This document shows positions 22,290-33,841 of a stretch of DNA of 64,000 nucleotides, in pieces. Location: contig CM037789.1 in assembly GCA_021229015.1 (NCBI GenBank), positions 32,097,856-32,161,855 on the forward strand. The letters run 5' to 3'. The DNA comes from Solen grandis (lineage: Eukaryota; Mollusca; Bivalvia; Adapedonta; Solenidae). The translations under genes and the position numbers were made by a program. The notes beneath the pieces are model-generated. The model was not told the origin of the DNA and searched no databases. It saw nothing but the letters and a program-made list of their open reading frames with translations. How positions within the stretch are numbered: the stretch's first letter is position 1; each line of letters begins with the position of its first letter.

Positions 22290-23274
22290 TTTTGATACAG
22301 AAATAAGAGAATTCAGAGGAAAGAAAAGTTTTACAATGCCATCTTGAAGTGGGTATGAAGAGATATTTAGGGCAGGAAGTAGATAAAGAGATAAATTACT
22401 GAAATACACAACTGCTGGGGACAAGAATGTAGGAAAGTCCCGTCCCTGTTTGGATATTATTGCCACCTCACCCAAAGGAAACAGTGCATTGTTCATTGCA
22501 CAGTTGCACAATGTGAAGGGAACATTACCTGAGTCTTTGAGTTAAAGGTTAGTCATCTATGACTAGATGTTTCAGGACTCATTGACTCTAGCCCAGGTAG
22601 TATTGAGTTATTGGGACCACCGCTGACAAGCTGATTAAGTCGTTATAATATTACCGAGTGGTAAAGGTGTCGAGGGATGGGTCACTGGCAATGTAGTTGA
22701 CACATGCACGCGTCTCTGTTATGAAAACCCAATACTCCCTTGTTAAGGCCATTTTTTGTGTCACTAGCTGTAAGCAGAGACTCATATAGAGGTCATTTCT
22801 CTGTCGTCAGTGTCTGTCCGTCTGTCACATTTTTTCTGTCACTTTTTTTCTGTCATGCTTTGGCAGGTGACACAGTCATGTGTTCCAAGGTATTTTCTTG
22901 AGGTATTTTTTTTTATTACAAGCTGTAAATTAAGGCCGGTTATTCTTTGAGCACCCTGTCTGCCAGTGTAAGCTCTTACCTCCTGGATTCATATAATTTT
23001 TACTCCATTTTTAGACCATAATTATATTGTAAAACCAAATCAAATTTTAGAAATAAGTAAATTTTTTGTTTCAGGTATAACAATATCAAATCATTTTCAA
23101 ATGTTTAGACTTACTGGATTGTAATCAAGGTATCAACAGTTGTGCAATATATAGTTTCGGATTATCAATCCCTGATTTGTGTCTGGTTTTAATTGGCATC
23201 TGGGTCTGTTTTCTATTTACAGCAAAAAAATTATATTTCTCCTTAAATCAATCTTTTATAGTAGCTGTTTGGTT

Positions 23275-23509
23275 TAAGAATAATTATGTACAAATTTATG
23301 ACTTGATAAATATTTATTTATTGAATTTTAAATGGTACATGAAACAATGGATTTTTGTTTTCTGTGCAGACTGTAGAATCTGATATAAGCAAACACTTTG
23401 GAGACTCTGATCGTAGAATCTGATATAAACAAACACTTTAGAGACCCTGATCAGATCTGGGTCGCAAACAGAGGGGAATGCTCTGTTTGCAATTGCATCA
23501 CTAAAGTAG
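23275..23509 (+). mobile_element. TTAA-type MITE family B copy with internal duplication
   Basis: The core has ATTTATGACTTGATAAATAT, TGTGCAGACTGTAGAATC, and hairpin arms GACCCTGATCAGATCTGGGTC and GGAATGCTCTGTTTGCAA. A ~41 bp segment (GTAGAATCTGATATAAGC through GACTCTGATC) is present twice in tandem at 23373-23454. This is the same subterminal interval that is amplified in the copy at 30531. Confidence 0.65.
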
Positions 23510-24056
23510 GGTGGAAAATACAAAGATGAAAATATTCTTACTCTATGGTAAAGTATACAAGTAACAATTGTTTAGGTTGGTATATGTATTGATGCGGAAA
23601 ACAAGAATGTAAACATGACAGAACATATTCTTTATAACCTGTTTTATTAAGCCACATTCATTGTTCTGCCATAAACTGGTCATAATTTAGTCTGTCACCC
23701 GTTTACCGGTATCTTTTATCATGAATAGCAATAAAGATTGGTATTTGTCGCAAACAATAACAAACAAACAAAAAAAAAGAAGTTTTTTTCAGACTGACTA
23801 TAACCTCTTTGATTTTTAGTTTAAACTCTTATTTAACTCCATTGTTAAACAAGTATTTTGAATTGGGTTGGACCAGTACTTTGCACCTAGGAAAGCCCTG
23901 ACCATTGATTCTGCAGTCCTTTATGTTGTTTATTGGGAAAGTTTGTGAATCACTTGCAGATGGTCCCTCTCTCCTACGGGTTTACTCAGGAATAGAGGGT
24001 CAGGATTACTGGCAAGTGTTAACTTATCAAAATTCAATGATAAAATTTGTCACTCA

Positions 24057-25638
24057 CAGAGATTCAGATTGGATCGGCCCTTCGGTCCAGGGCCGATAAA
24101 AGCTGCAGATGACCGGAAAAAATAAACTCAGTACGCCCATCGGGCCGATAAAAATATAGTTAATCAGACAATGTGACCGACAAATTTCTGTACTGGACGG
24201 TGAAATTTCGACAATTAACTCTTTACTTCATCTAGAGACTCATTCTGACGCATATACTTGTTACTTCATACAGACGCATTTTGACTCAAATACCCGTAAC
24301 TTCATGGAGACTCAAATTGATGCTGTCGGTTTTTAACAGAATAAAAGTTCCTTATCGGCAAAAAAGACTAAATAGCATTGTTGCTGTTGAAACTTTAATC
24401 ATGTTAAAAATGTGTTAGTTCTGAAAATAATTACGTCAGAAATGATTTTTGATACATGGGGTCGCCGGTTTGTATGCAAGTTCATAGGACTCCTACGTTC
24501 TGAGAATTTCGACCACTGGTAAAATCGATATATTCCACAGTTTTTACGTATACGTATGTTTCTTTTTCATAATTACATGATTCTTTAAAATCAAATACAT
24601 ATATCAATCAATAAAATCAGGAATATGACTAAATAAATAGAATGATGCATGTCAAGTTTTCGTGTGTTTTTTCTTCATGCTATTCAAGTTTTATCCAGTG
24701 GAAAATTACCTATGCAAATTTAATCTTCTCGTGCTTTTTTTTAAACAATAGCGTCTGTCTATAAAAAGAACCAATAGAATTGTCAGATACCATAAATCAC
24801 GTGCCATAAGATGTGGTCATTTGATTGTCTAAACAAGTGTCGTTAAAACCGGAAATCGGCGAGTCTTCTAAGAAATAAACAGGCCGTTATAAAATGTCGG
24901 AATCAAAGGATGTCGATTTATTATTGGGGGAATAAAATATATATACTTGTAACTGATTTGTCAGCACTTTCAAATTAGACCGTATTTATTAGAACACGAC
25001 TGTCGCAGAATGGAAAATCATTCTGACGAGTCTGATTTTTCAGATTTTGCTGAATTCTCCTTAGAATTTGATTAGATAGAAAGTCATATAAATTACAATT
25101 CTATGTTTATTCAATTTGATAAAAAATCAAAATATCCTTATGTGTCCAATCTTTCTCTCACTCATCATCTTCAAAATCCAAGAAATATGAATGATCTCAC
25201 ATTTCCATTTAAAGTTAAATAATTTATTATTACATGCCGTTTTCTTGAGTCAATAAAATTGAAAAGATATATATACATGTATATATTTGCTTTTATTTGT
25301 AAGATTTTTTTATGCTTAAGGGTTGGGTGGGTTCTCTTTTGTGACACTAATTTCATGCTGAAGAAATGCATCCCTCTAAATATAACTTGAATAACAATTT
25401 TTTTTTTAAAAAAAAGGAAATTATTTAACTGACTGAAGTTCTGAAACAATTATAGTTCATAGCAAAAAAAAATATGAATAAATAAAGTAAACTTGAAAGT
25501 GTCATTAATGTCTTATAAATCATTTTGCTATAACAAATTTGTCCGAAGTTTTTCTTGTAATTTAGGACAAATGACTTTAAAAAAAATGACCATTTAGGAC
25601 AACTGTCCTAAGGAAAGTGGGTCCAATCTGGATCACTG
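24057..25638. mobile_element. DNA transposon remnant, CAG ends, 5 bp target duplication
   Basis: A 1582 bp element. The left end reads CAGAGATTCAGATTGGATC and the inverted right end CAGTGATCCAGATTGGACC (16 of 19 match). ACTCA flanks both sides (24052-24056 and 25639-25643). It resembles the element at 3184 in end type and duplication length. The left part is CpG-containing with GGCCGATAAA repeated near 24090 and 24145. At 25010-25075 a short frame reads M-ENHSDESDFSDFAEFSLEFD-stop, an acidic leader-like peptide with CCAAT-type sequence upstream near 24770. It could be the surviving start of a lost transposase, but that is speculative. Confidence 0.7.
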
Positions 25639-26591
25639 ACTCATACATATCTTTTAAGTCAAATATTTAATTTACTAAGATGAAATATTTTGGATAAAAT
25701 GAGGGCATACTTAATAAAAGCATTGAAATTTTTTTTTTTTAGGAAGAAAAGGTTTACATAATAACAGAAGATGAAGTGCATCTCTTTCGTGAATAATTAT
25801 GAATCATTGCATTGAAAGATCAATGGAAGATATAATCACAAGCCCACAAGCCCAGGACTCGTAAAGTGCTCTCCAGAAATGGTTAAATTCAGTCATCGTT
25901 GTTTGAAATTTTATCTCTTAGTATTGAATGCATAAAAGTGGATGCAGATTTGTCCTTTGAAATCTTAATTGGGGTATTAATTTATTGTTGTCAATGTGGG
26001 GTTGGAGTTTGCCGTCATCATGACAGTATTTTAATCATTTAGTGATGTCACGCTAATTGTTCAGAATAAAATGTTTGAATATGACAGATGGCCAAGGAAT
26101 GGAGAAAAGGAACATTTTAAGATTTGTTAAAAAATTCTTGATCTATTTTCGATTTGGAGTCCCAGCTCCTTGTGTCATGTTTGTTACAATGAACAGAAAT
26201 TAAGTTAAACTGATCCACTTTGTCATGAAAGGTAGCTTGGGATTGTATCTCGAAGGTGAGGGGTCCAAGTCAAGGTGGCTTGTTACTAAAAATAGAAAAC
26301 TGGACATTGATTGTGATATGGAAATAGTTTGTTCTGAAAATGTTATAGAAAGTAAGCTTTGGTAGCTTTAAACTAAGTCTAAGTCAATTTTTAAGCTTCA
26401 GAGTGGAGCAAGCATTCAATGATAGCTCTTGTCATTATTTCTAGCATTGTCATTATTATTGATATTATAATAAAATGTCAGTTTTAATTATCATCTTTAG
26501 CTTAATTTGAAAACTTAATGAACTCATTTTCTGTGTTATTTTGGTTAATTATTTTATAGCAAAACATTTTCTGTTCTATTTCAGGTAACTT

Positions 26592-26703
26592 ATGAGGATG
26601 AAAAAATGCAGCATTTCTATTGGTCGAGGCTCTCTAAGATGGCTCGCCATTGGTTGCATCATTACAGTCTGCTCTCTAGTGGTTGAAGGAACAGGTGATG
26701 TCG
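26592..26703 (+). CDS. First coding exon, signal peptide of a secreted or membrane protein
   Basis: The exon spans 26585-26703. It follows a strong acceptor (TTTTCTGTTCTATTTCAG) and ends at a perfect GTAAGT donor. In the ATG frame a TAA lies at 26586-26588, so translation must start in this exon. The first ATG (26592) has a poor context. The second (26598, two codons on) has A at -3 and may be preferred. The 37 codons read as a basic start (MRMKKCSISIGRGSLR), a hydrophobic core (WLAIGCIITVCSLVV) and a polar end (EGTGDV), a classical signal peptide with likely cleavage near EG/TGDV. The exon ends in phase 1, as is usual before extracellular modules. I do not recognise the protein. The mature part must come from downstream exons; the best one in the window is at 53413. 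It could alternatively be a signal anchor. Confidence 0.65.
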
Positions 26704-26822
26704 GTAAGTGATTCCAAAATTTATCTATCGACCCCAGTCTCTGCCTTAAAACAATAAACAGATGAATGTACAATAAATCTGGATGCAATATGCATCTTAT
26801 TGAATCACAGACATAATCTGCT

Positions 26823-27130
26823 GTCCCCAGTGGCTGAGTGGTTAGAGCGTCCACCTCGGGAACAGGGGGTGGTGGAGTTCAGTCCCTGGCATGACATACC
26901 AAAGTCTTAAAAGATGGTACTGCATGGTATAGCTCCCTTGCTTGCAGCTCACGCCGCTCAATATATAAGGGTAGTTCCAGGACTATTTAGCTTGGTGTCA
27001 GGGTAATGGGACTGGGTGTGGTATCATGCCACATGTCTAAATACTGCAGTGTGGCAGCACTATATCTTTCTCAAGTAGACAGAGTCTCCAAATGACTGAA
27101 CTACTGTCAGTGGGATGTTAAACCCTACAA
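26823..27130 (+). mobile_element. tRNA-SINE with long body
   Basis: Box A is TGGCTGAGTGGTTAGAGC and box B is GAGTTCAGTCCCTGG, in good tRNA spacing. The body has CATACCAAAGTC, ATAGCTCCCTTGCTTG, GGTATCATGCCACATGTC, CTCAAGTAGACAGAGTCTCC and AAATGACTGAACTACTGTCA, and ends GATGTTAAACCCTACAAACA. It lies 119 bp after the coding exon, inside the following intron. Confidence 0.85.
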
Positions 27131-28610
27131 ACAAACAATCATACTTATGTAAACACAAACCAGATCCATACTCAGAGTGTACCCGGTACATGGGTCAAGG
27201 ATTAATATGATAACAGCAAATTGAGATAATATTAAAAATAATCGGATTTGCACCCAAATCTAACAACCATTTTAAACATCTGTTTCTTGTTTAGTTCTAT
27301 CCTCAACAATTAAAAAAAGTGACAGTAATCTTTTCTGGTATTTTGATAAATCTTGACAAAATAAAAACAAGACCTACAGGGATACCCTCATGACCTGGGG
27401 CAGGTATTTATTTAACATTTGTGCCTCTCAGATCAGCTGTTTTCCACAGTGATTTATCAGGTGTTCCTAACAGTAAGTCATTGAGTTCTCATTCAATTTT
27501 CTTAAATTTCTATAAGGCTCTTCTTATATGAGTACCGTATGTTGGAGAAAATGTTCTTCAAGGACTCCAGTTCTCAGAATTCTGGTGAGAACTCATGTTA
27601 GATATATTTAGATATACTGGTTGAATTCATGGTCAAGGGTTTTCTTTGGTTTTCTTTTCAAAAGGGGTCAATTTTGTGATCCCTTGTCAGTGGTTCCACT
27701 AAGATTAGAAAGTGGGGGTAATTTTGTGCTTACTTGAATGTTTAATGTACTTGAACCAACTTTTGTACTTGAACCAACTTATGTACCAAATCTTTGTGAG
27801 AGATAAATTTGTAACAAAAGTCTTAAACCTGAAGATCAATTTTGGGGGTGTCAGCAACCATATGGGATATTTGAGAGCACTCAGGGGTATTTGACAGCCA
27901 AAAAATCAGTTGTATGTCATAAAACCTTCCCCTGATAGCTCAGGCAGTTAAGAGACAGTGGTTAAAGAAGCAGCTATCAGGAAACTGATCAGTGTGATTA
28001 GTTTGAAACCAAACCAATCTGCAAGTAACTTATACAATTTTTAGGTTTTACACAGCTCGCCGCCTTGTCATTTTTTTTTCTTTTTCTGATGAACATTACA
28101 AACCTTGTAAAACATGTTCAGACTTGGAAATGGCTTAGATTTAAATAAAGTTGCACTGTGGTAGCGCTACTCAAGAGTCGTAAATTGTCAAACACCTTAA
28201 CATTAAGTTGGGCAGTCCGTTGGTCTTTCTGGTAGGATTGAGAAATTTTCAAAGACTAAAACAGTTAAAGAAAAAAAAATGTAGTTGGTTTATGGTACTA
28301 AAAGGAAAGTTTTTTGTATTGTCTCTCTTGATGAGAAAGTTTGTTTGGTTTTTTAAGTTTAATGAGGATCTGTCTGCATCAATAAAGACATTATGTCCAG
28401 ACCTCGGTGTGTAACCCAAAATTTTGATGCCGACATAGGTCAAAAGTTGAAAAGCCTCACATTTATGAGGACTAGGTACTAAATAAAACCAAAACCTTTG
28501 ACGCAAAAGTGATAATAATAACTTGGTTAATTCAGCTTAAAGTTTTGTCATCTTCTGAGACAATGTGAAGGGTGGATATGTAGTCCAGTGAAAAGGACCA
28601 TTTGGTTCAG

Positions 28611-28678
28611 TGGTCACTGGTCAGAGACCAACTGTGGGGATGAATATAATGAGGAAATATGCCAGTACCTTGCAGATG
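28611..28678 (+). other. Exon-like open segment (phase 2 to 1), doubtful
   Basis: It follows TTTGGTTCAG and precedes GTATGT. The open frame reads GHWSETNCGDEYNEEICQYL then AD, which is acidic and protein-like. The upstream pyrimidine tract is poor, and its phase-2 start does not fit the phase-1 end of 26703, so it is not a simple second exon. Confidence 0.15.
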
Positions 28679-28999
28679 GTATGTCTGCAATGAATTTACT
28701 AGTGTAAGTCTGTTTGGGATAAGGACTATTGGGGAAACAGATTTTACCAACATTGCTTGTAACGAATGTGAGGTATTTTCAGGAACATTCGTCTGGAAAG
28801 CCTGTCCATAGCTACATAATGTTCTTCCTCTTTGTTTTAAATTTTATCGTTTCTATGAAGTAAAAGCATGTTGAATATTGTTAGCTGTCAGCATGACACT
28901 GAAAAGCAATCTAAACTCTCTGACTTACGGACTTTGAATATTCAGGAAAGCTGATACAGATCTGTAATCATCCATTTGTGTCCAAGTAAAACGGTTTAA

Positions 29000-29239
29000 A
29001 GTAAGGGATGCAATAAAAATGTTGTGTCGCACTCGAGTTATTACCATGGCAGAGTGTGCGTAGGTATGATTATCATTGAAAAAGATAGCGATAGGAAAAC
29101 AGCTCATCCAGAAAATGGGTTTGAACGTGTCATAAAACATATTTCAGCAGAAGTTGAAAAAGATTTTTCAAATTTGAATGAACTCAAGTCCCAGGTATTT
29201 GTGTGTTTTCAAACTGCTAGTTCAAAAGCAAAAGGTTAA
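29000..29239 (+). other. 80-codon open frame with protein-like composition, doubtful
   Basis: It is open from 29000 to a TAA at 29239. The middle (IIIEKDSDRKTAHPENGFE, then RVIKHISAEVEKDFSNLNEL) has the charged, helical composition of real protein. A CAG|GTATTTG follows SQ near 29194, a mediocre donor. No good acceptor is seen. It could be a decayed gene fragment or chance. Confidence 0.15.
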
Positions 29240-29550
29240 AATGAACTCAACTGTGGTTAATACTTTCATTATCTGAAAAAAAAAAAAAAGTTAATTGTGT
29301 TTAGAGTCAGGAATTTTAGACAGGCTGTAATGGATGTTGTGGTGCTGTGGTGGATGTTTTTCAGTTTTTGATATTGTTTATATCGGATTCATTTTAGATT
29401 TAAGAGATGAAGTTTGTCCCCACTACTTGCAAACGCTTTGACACAAGTACAGATGTAGGTTTATAATGGAAAAGGCGACAATGAATTGACTGCTGTTATG
29501 TGAACAAAGATTTTGAAAAGAAGCATTTAACACGAGTCATAATTATCATT

Positions 29551-29750
29551 TAGCCTTTACCTCATGTTCCTTATATATTACTTATGAATGGTAATAAATT
29601 TAAATTTTATATTGGTATGGATATTTATTCGAGGTCAGAAACTGTAAAATTTAACAATTATATTGTAAAAGCAAACAGAGAGGACCATCGGATGTTTTGC
29701 TCTGTTTGCCAAAATGTCAGAAGGTATATACATGAGGTAAGGGTCATTAA
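29551..29750 (+). mobile_element. TTAA-type MITE family B copy
   Basis: It starts TAGCCTTTACCTCATG and ends CATGAGGTAAGGGTCATTAA. The core has GCAAACAGAGAGGACCATC and TTTTGCTCTGTTTGCC, a shortened hairpin. Confidence 0.7.
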
Positions 29751-30530
29751 ACAATATAGCCGATATAACTGAGAACAGCATGGTTCTAACTCATAACCGT
29801 CTCCGTCAGAGGTGGTTGAATGTTTTTACCACATGGCCACTATAGGAGGATATCAATATAGTGGGAGTTAATTTTTTCCCCGATATTTCTGGTTCAGTAG
29901 TTTCAACATTCTTCACTCTAAATAGCTTCACGATCATGGAAATGGAAAGTGTTCACAATGTAGAAACCCTCACATATCACGCGATAAAAAAAGTATTGAA
30001 TATATCTATTTCATGTCTTGTGGTGAATGACTCTTCATACCGCAGTGTTTGAGCTTGAGCAATTGTAAGAAGTCTGCACCAACTATCACAGTTATGTTGC
30101 TTGGGATTAGAGGGGGGGTACAAATTTATGTGTGACAGTCATTGAAAATTGGAGTTTTTGCTTTAACAAGTTGAAGCTATCGTTGTTTGTTTAACATCAT
30201 AAATTTCTTGTTAATGTTTGTTTATTGCATTGTTGATTGGTAGAATAGTCTGGGACCAGCTAAAATGTCATTTAAAGGTTGTTATGTGTAATGAGTTTAA
30301 CATATTTTGTTGACAAATCAAAGAGGAAGAAATACGCTTGAATGCCCTTGTATTCATAAAAACAGACATTAGTGATAAACATTCACAAAACTAGATTTTG
30401 ATTTATTCATAACCTGTTCAGTTGTTGTTTTTTTGTCTCCATAAATATTGGTGGTATTTGCATATATACATTTCAGATCCATTACTGCATGCCCCCATTA
30501 TAATGCAAAATGACACTGAGGTTATAACCT

Positions 30531-30909
30531 TTAACCCTTTACCTCATGAATATTCATGAAAAGATTCATCACTTGATGAATATTTATTTACAAGCTCTTC
30601 TTTTAAATGGTATATGAAAAAAAGTAATTAATTTTTTCTGCCGTGCAGACTGTGTAGAATCACTGAGCTACACTAATGTATGAGCAAACAGAGGAGACCC
30701 AGATCAGACTGTGTAGAATCACTGAGCTACACTAATGTATGAGCAAACAGAGGAGACCCAGATCAGACTGTGTAGAATCACTGAGCTACACTAATGTATG
30801 AGCAAACAGAGGAGACCCAGATCAGACAGTGCTTTGTATGAGCTGTCTGATCTAGGTCTGCTCTGTTTGCCAATGCATAAAAATGAGTGGATATGAGGCA
30901 AAGGGATAA
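30531..30909 (+). mobile_element. TTAA-type MITE family B, reference copy with 59 bp triplication
   Basis: It starts TTAACCCTTTACCTCATGAA and ends ATATGAGGCAAAGGGATAA, so the right TTAA has decayed. The central hairpin spans 30802-30870, with arms starting GCAAACAGAGGAGACCCAG and ending GGTCTGCTCTGTTTGC (26 of 28 pair). Upstream of the loop, a 59 bp segment (GACTGTGTAGAATCACTGAG through ACCCAGATCA) is present three times in perfect tandem, with starts at 30648, 30707 and 30766. No protein is encoded. Confidence 0.85.
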
Positions 30910-33440
30910 ATGTTTGATTTTGACATATTTTGATTAATTTCTTTATTTTTCTCAGTAAAGGACAAGCATAACACAGTCTCTGTAGAACCCCGAACATCAT
31001 GATGGGTCTTTTTTCATGTATGCCTGACCTTGAGTATCATTATGACCTTTCCTAAGGTCAAAGACCTTTAAAAAAAATGAAAAGCAAGCCAAGAAGACGC
31101 AAGATTAAATGTAAGGTAACTCTGCCTGTAAACTTAAACTATAAAAGACTCTATCAGTATGTGTTATATGATAGGACTGTTTGCACAACAGCTGTCTTAT
31201 ATAGGACTATATCCGGATATTTTTTTTTTTTTTGCAACCGATCCCCTGATCACAGATAGCAACCGTAGTGAAATCCCTACAATAAATCACACCCAATCCA
31301 GAGGGTAATTTATTCATAAATTTATCATGCTGCTTGCCTGCACCCAGTTTTGAATAGCTATAATAGAATGCTGTGAGCATGAGGTATGAATCAAATGAGT
31401 GAACTAATTCATCCTTTAAAATTGAAATGCACTGTGAAATGTCTGCAATGTACTTTTTTTTATAAAATATGCTGAGTTTACTTAAAATCATGTGAATATA
31501 TTGCAAAATAGGTTGTACCTAGTCCAAAATATATCAGTGTTAGATAATAAGTTTGGCAAAATCTTTTTGATGTTATGTTTATCATATGTACGGTCAGTAC
31601 GGACTGTAAGATAATTGTAATGTTACAATTTTTTGTCTCCTGCTGTAAGCCTGGATCACTTCTCCGTGGTCTGTCTGTTGTCCGTCTGTCTGTCACACAT
31701 TTTCCGTCATGCCAGCTTTTATCAGCATGACTGACACACGTGATCCAAGGAACACTTTTTGTTGAATGTAGAAGTATGTGATAATGACCATTATAATCTC
31801 AGTGATGCTAACCCCAGGTTAACCTATGTGTATATGGCTGTGTGTATGCGATGTGTGTATGTGTTGTGACTTTGTGTGTGTGTTTTTGAGAATGCACTTA
31901 CTAGCACTCTATATAAGGAATCATTAGGCTTAAATGGGACCTTAGTCCTCTAAGTGCTGCCTGACAGTGGTGTTATTGTTCAATATTAATATAACATATT
32001 ATGGAAATGTATTCTGAATCAGCCAATGTTAACACTCACACTTTTATGACCTGTCACTTTAAAAACAATTTTAAACAGACCAAATCATGAATTGAAAGGT
32101 TGATGGAATCTCTCATTTAACCTACCATTGCATCAATCAATTTAGTCTGTTTATTTGTTTATTTAACATTTACTTTGGAACATTCCATGCCTGGAAAGGT
32201 ACTTTTCAAAACATTTGAATAATTAAGTTGATGATAGAAAGTTTGCTATTTCCCAAGGTATTATATTGGTGTGTCACATCCAGAAACTTTCACAGCAATT
32301 AGAAATTTATTGTAAATATATTTGAATAATAAATTTGTAATTCCAGATAAATGGTGAAGTGCATTTAATATGAAAATACAAAGAAAATAATTGATATAAT
32401 GTTATTTTAATGGACCGGGATTCCTTTGTATTCCTCTGTTGTTTCATCCTATTATTTATATATATACCTTTACCATCTTCTGTAACCTGACAGAGGCTTG
32501 TTTATCTAAAGAGTCTGTCAGGTTTTATTAGGCCCTCGGTAGAAATTTCAAAAGCTCTAAAGATATGGATATATTCTGTGAAATTGCTGGTGGCTTCCTT
32601 GACAAAGCTTTTACCATAATCTTTTTATAAAACATGCTCTGAGAATTCGCTATAAGATGGTTATGTAGATTTATGCATAGATGTAATGTCTCCTTTGTAT
32701 GAGAGCGCTGTGAAGTTTATTGAGAAAGAAAATTCATAATGTAAATATCGGCTCGAAATTCATAAAACAAACATAGCATAGTTGTGGTTGGGAATTGGCG
32801 TTTTTCAGTGGATTGAATTCTCGATGTTTTACAGTCTTATGATAATTGTATATTTAAAACACAATTTTTAGTGTTTTAGCTGATAAAGCATTTGAAAACC
32901 TGACTGACTTACTTAGATTTTGGCATGTTAAGACACAGTGTTTTGGGGGGACTCTTGTCTGAAATAGTTTGGATGATAATACATTGATAAGTGATAAAGT
33001 ATCTGGAGAGATTTTCCAAAGATTTGGCTGCTGCAGCTTAACAATCTCTTGACCCTTAGGTTCAATCCCCAGTTTTGGTTTATTTTTGGTCTTTTTTGGT
33101 CACAAATTTAATTTCTATTTTATACTATTTTAATTTGGAAGAAAAATCAAATATTCAAATGAGAGAGTGAGAGAGAGTATAAATGGGATAATAAACATAT
33201 AAGGATAATGCAAGTATTTGATTTCTTGCTTTTATAGAATGTAACTGTGTGTAATATATCCTTACCCTGATTATATAGGCTTTGCTTGGCCTTAAATTTG
33301 TATTGTTAAAGTAAAAGCTAGTGATGTGCATCAAACCGTATAAAACTTTATCATCCATCCATACTCTCACTGACAGGATTTGTAGGACGTATACTGATTG
33401 CCCAGCTTTTATTATATGACTTGTTTATTTAAACCTTACA
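30910..33440. other. Intron sequence, unassigned
   Basis: AT-rich DNA with a T run at 31220-31233 and GT-rich stretches near 31830-31890. No gene, repeat family or good splice-bounded open segment is supported. Confidence 0.4.
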
Positions 33441-33578
33441 ATGCTGTGGGCACTTGTGACTGCCTTTAGAGCCAATGCAGACCAAGATCAGCCTGCACAT
33501 CCATGCAATCTTATCATGGTCTGCACTGTTTGCCATTCAGTTAATACATTTTCAGCAAGCATCCCCCATAAACAACTA

Positions 33579-33830
33579 GGGGCCGCCGTGGCCGAGCGGT
33601 TACAGTCTTCGACTACAAATCTCTCAGCCCATCACCGCTGTGGGTTCGAATCCTGGTAGGGACTTCGGATTTTTCATGTGAGGAAGCCTTCCAGCTGGCT
33701 TGCGGTAGGTCGGTGGTTCTACCCAGGTTCCTCTGTGTACTCGGGGGCTTCCTCCACCTGTAATTAGCTGGACATCGCTATATGATTGAAATACTATCGC
33801 AGCGACGGTAAACCCCAATACAACAACAAC
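33579..33830 (+). mobile_element. tRNA-SINE with MetaSINE-like block and perfect target duplication
   Basis: Full length and well preserved. Box A (TGGCCGAGCGGTTACAG) and box B (GGGTTCGAATCC) form a tRNA-like head, with the central block CCAGCTGGCTTGCGGTAGGT and GGTGGTTCTACCCAGG, then CTTCCTCCACC and GACATCGCTATATGATTGAA. The tail is AACCCCAATACAACAACAAC. ATAAACAACTA occurs directly before (33568-33578) and directly after (33831-33841), an exact 11 bp target duplication. Intact duplications indicate a relatively recent insertion. Confidence 0.9.
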
Positions 33831-33841
33831 ATAAACAACTA

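Larger units (their letters stand above)
27131..29550. other. Intron sequence, mostly unassigned, with two protein-like pieces
   Basis: If 26585 is the first coding exon, this is intron. Two weak exon-like pieces lie within it (28611-28678 and 29000-29239), listed separately. No repeats were recognised otherwise. Confidence 0.4.

Noticed and set aside
33579..33662. Possible tRNA gene (boxes A and B near canonical)
   Set aside because: The acceptor stem does not pair, and the sequence continues into a SINE body and tail flanked by a target duplication.
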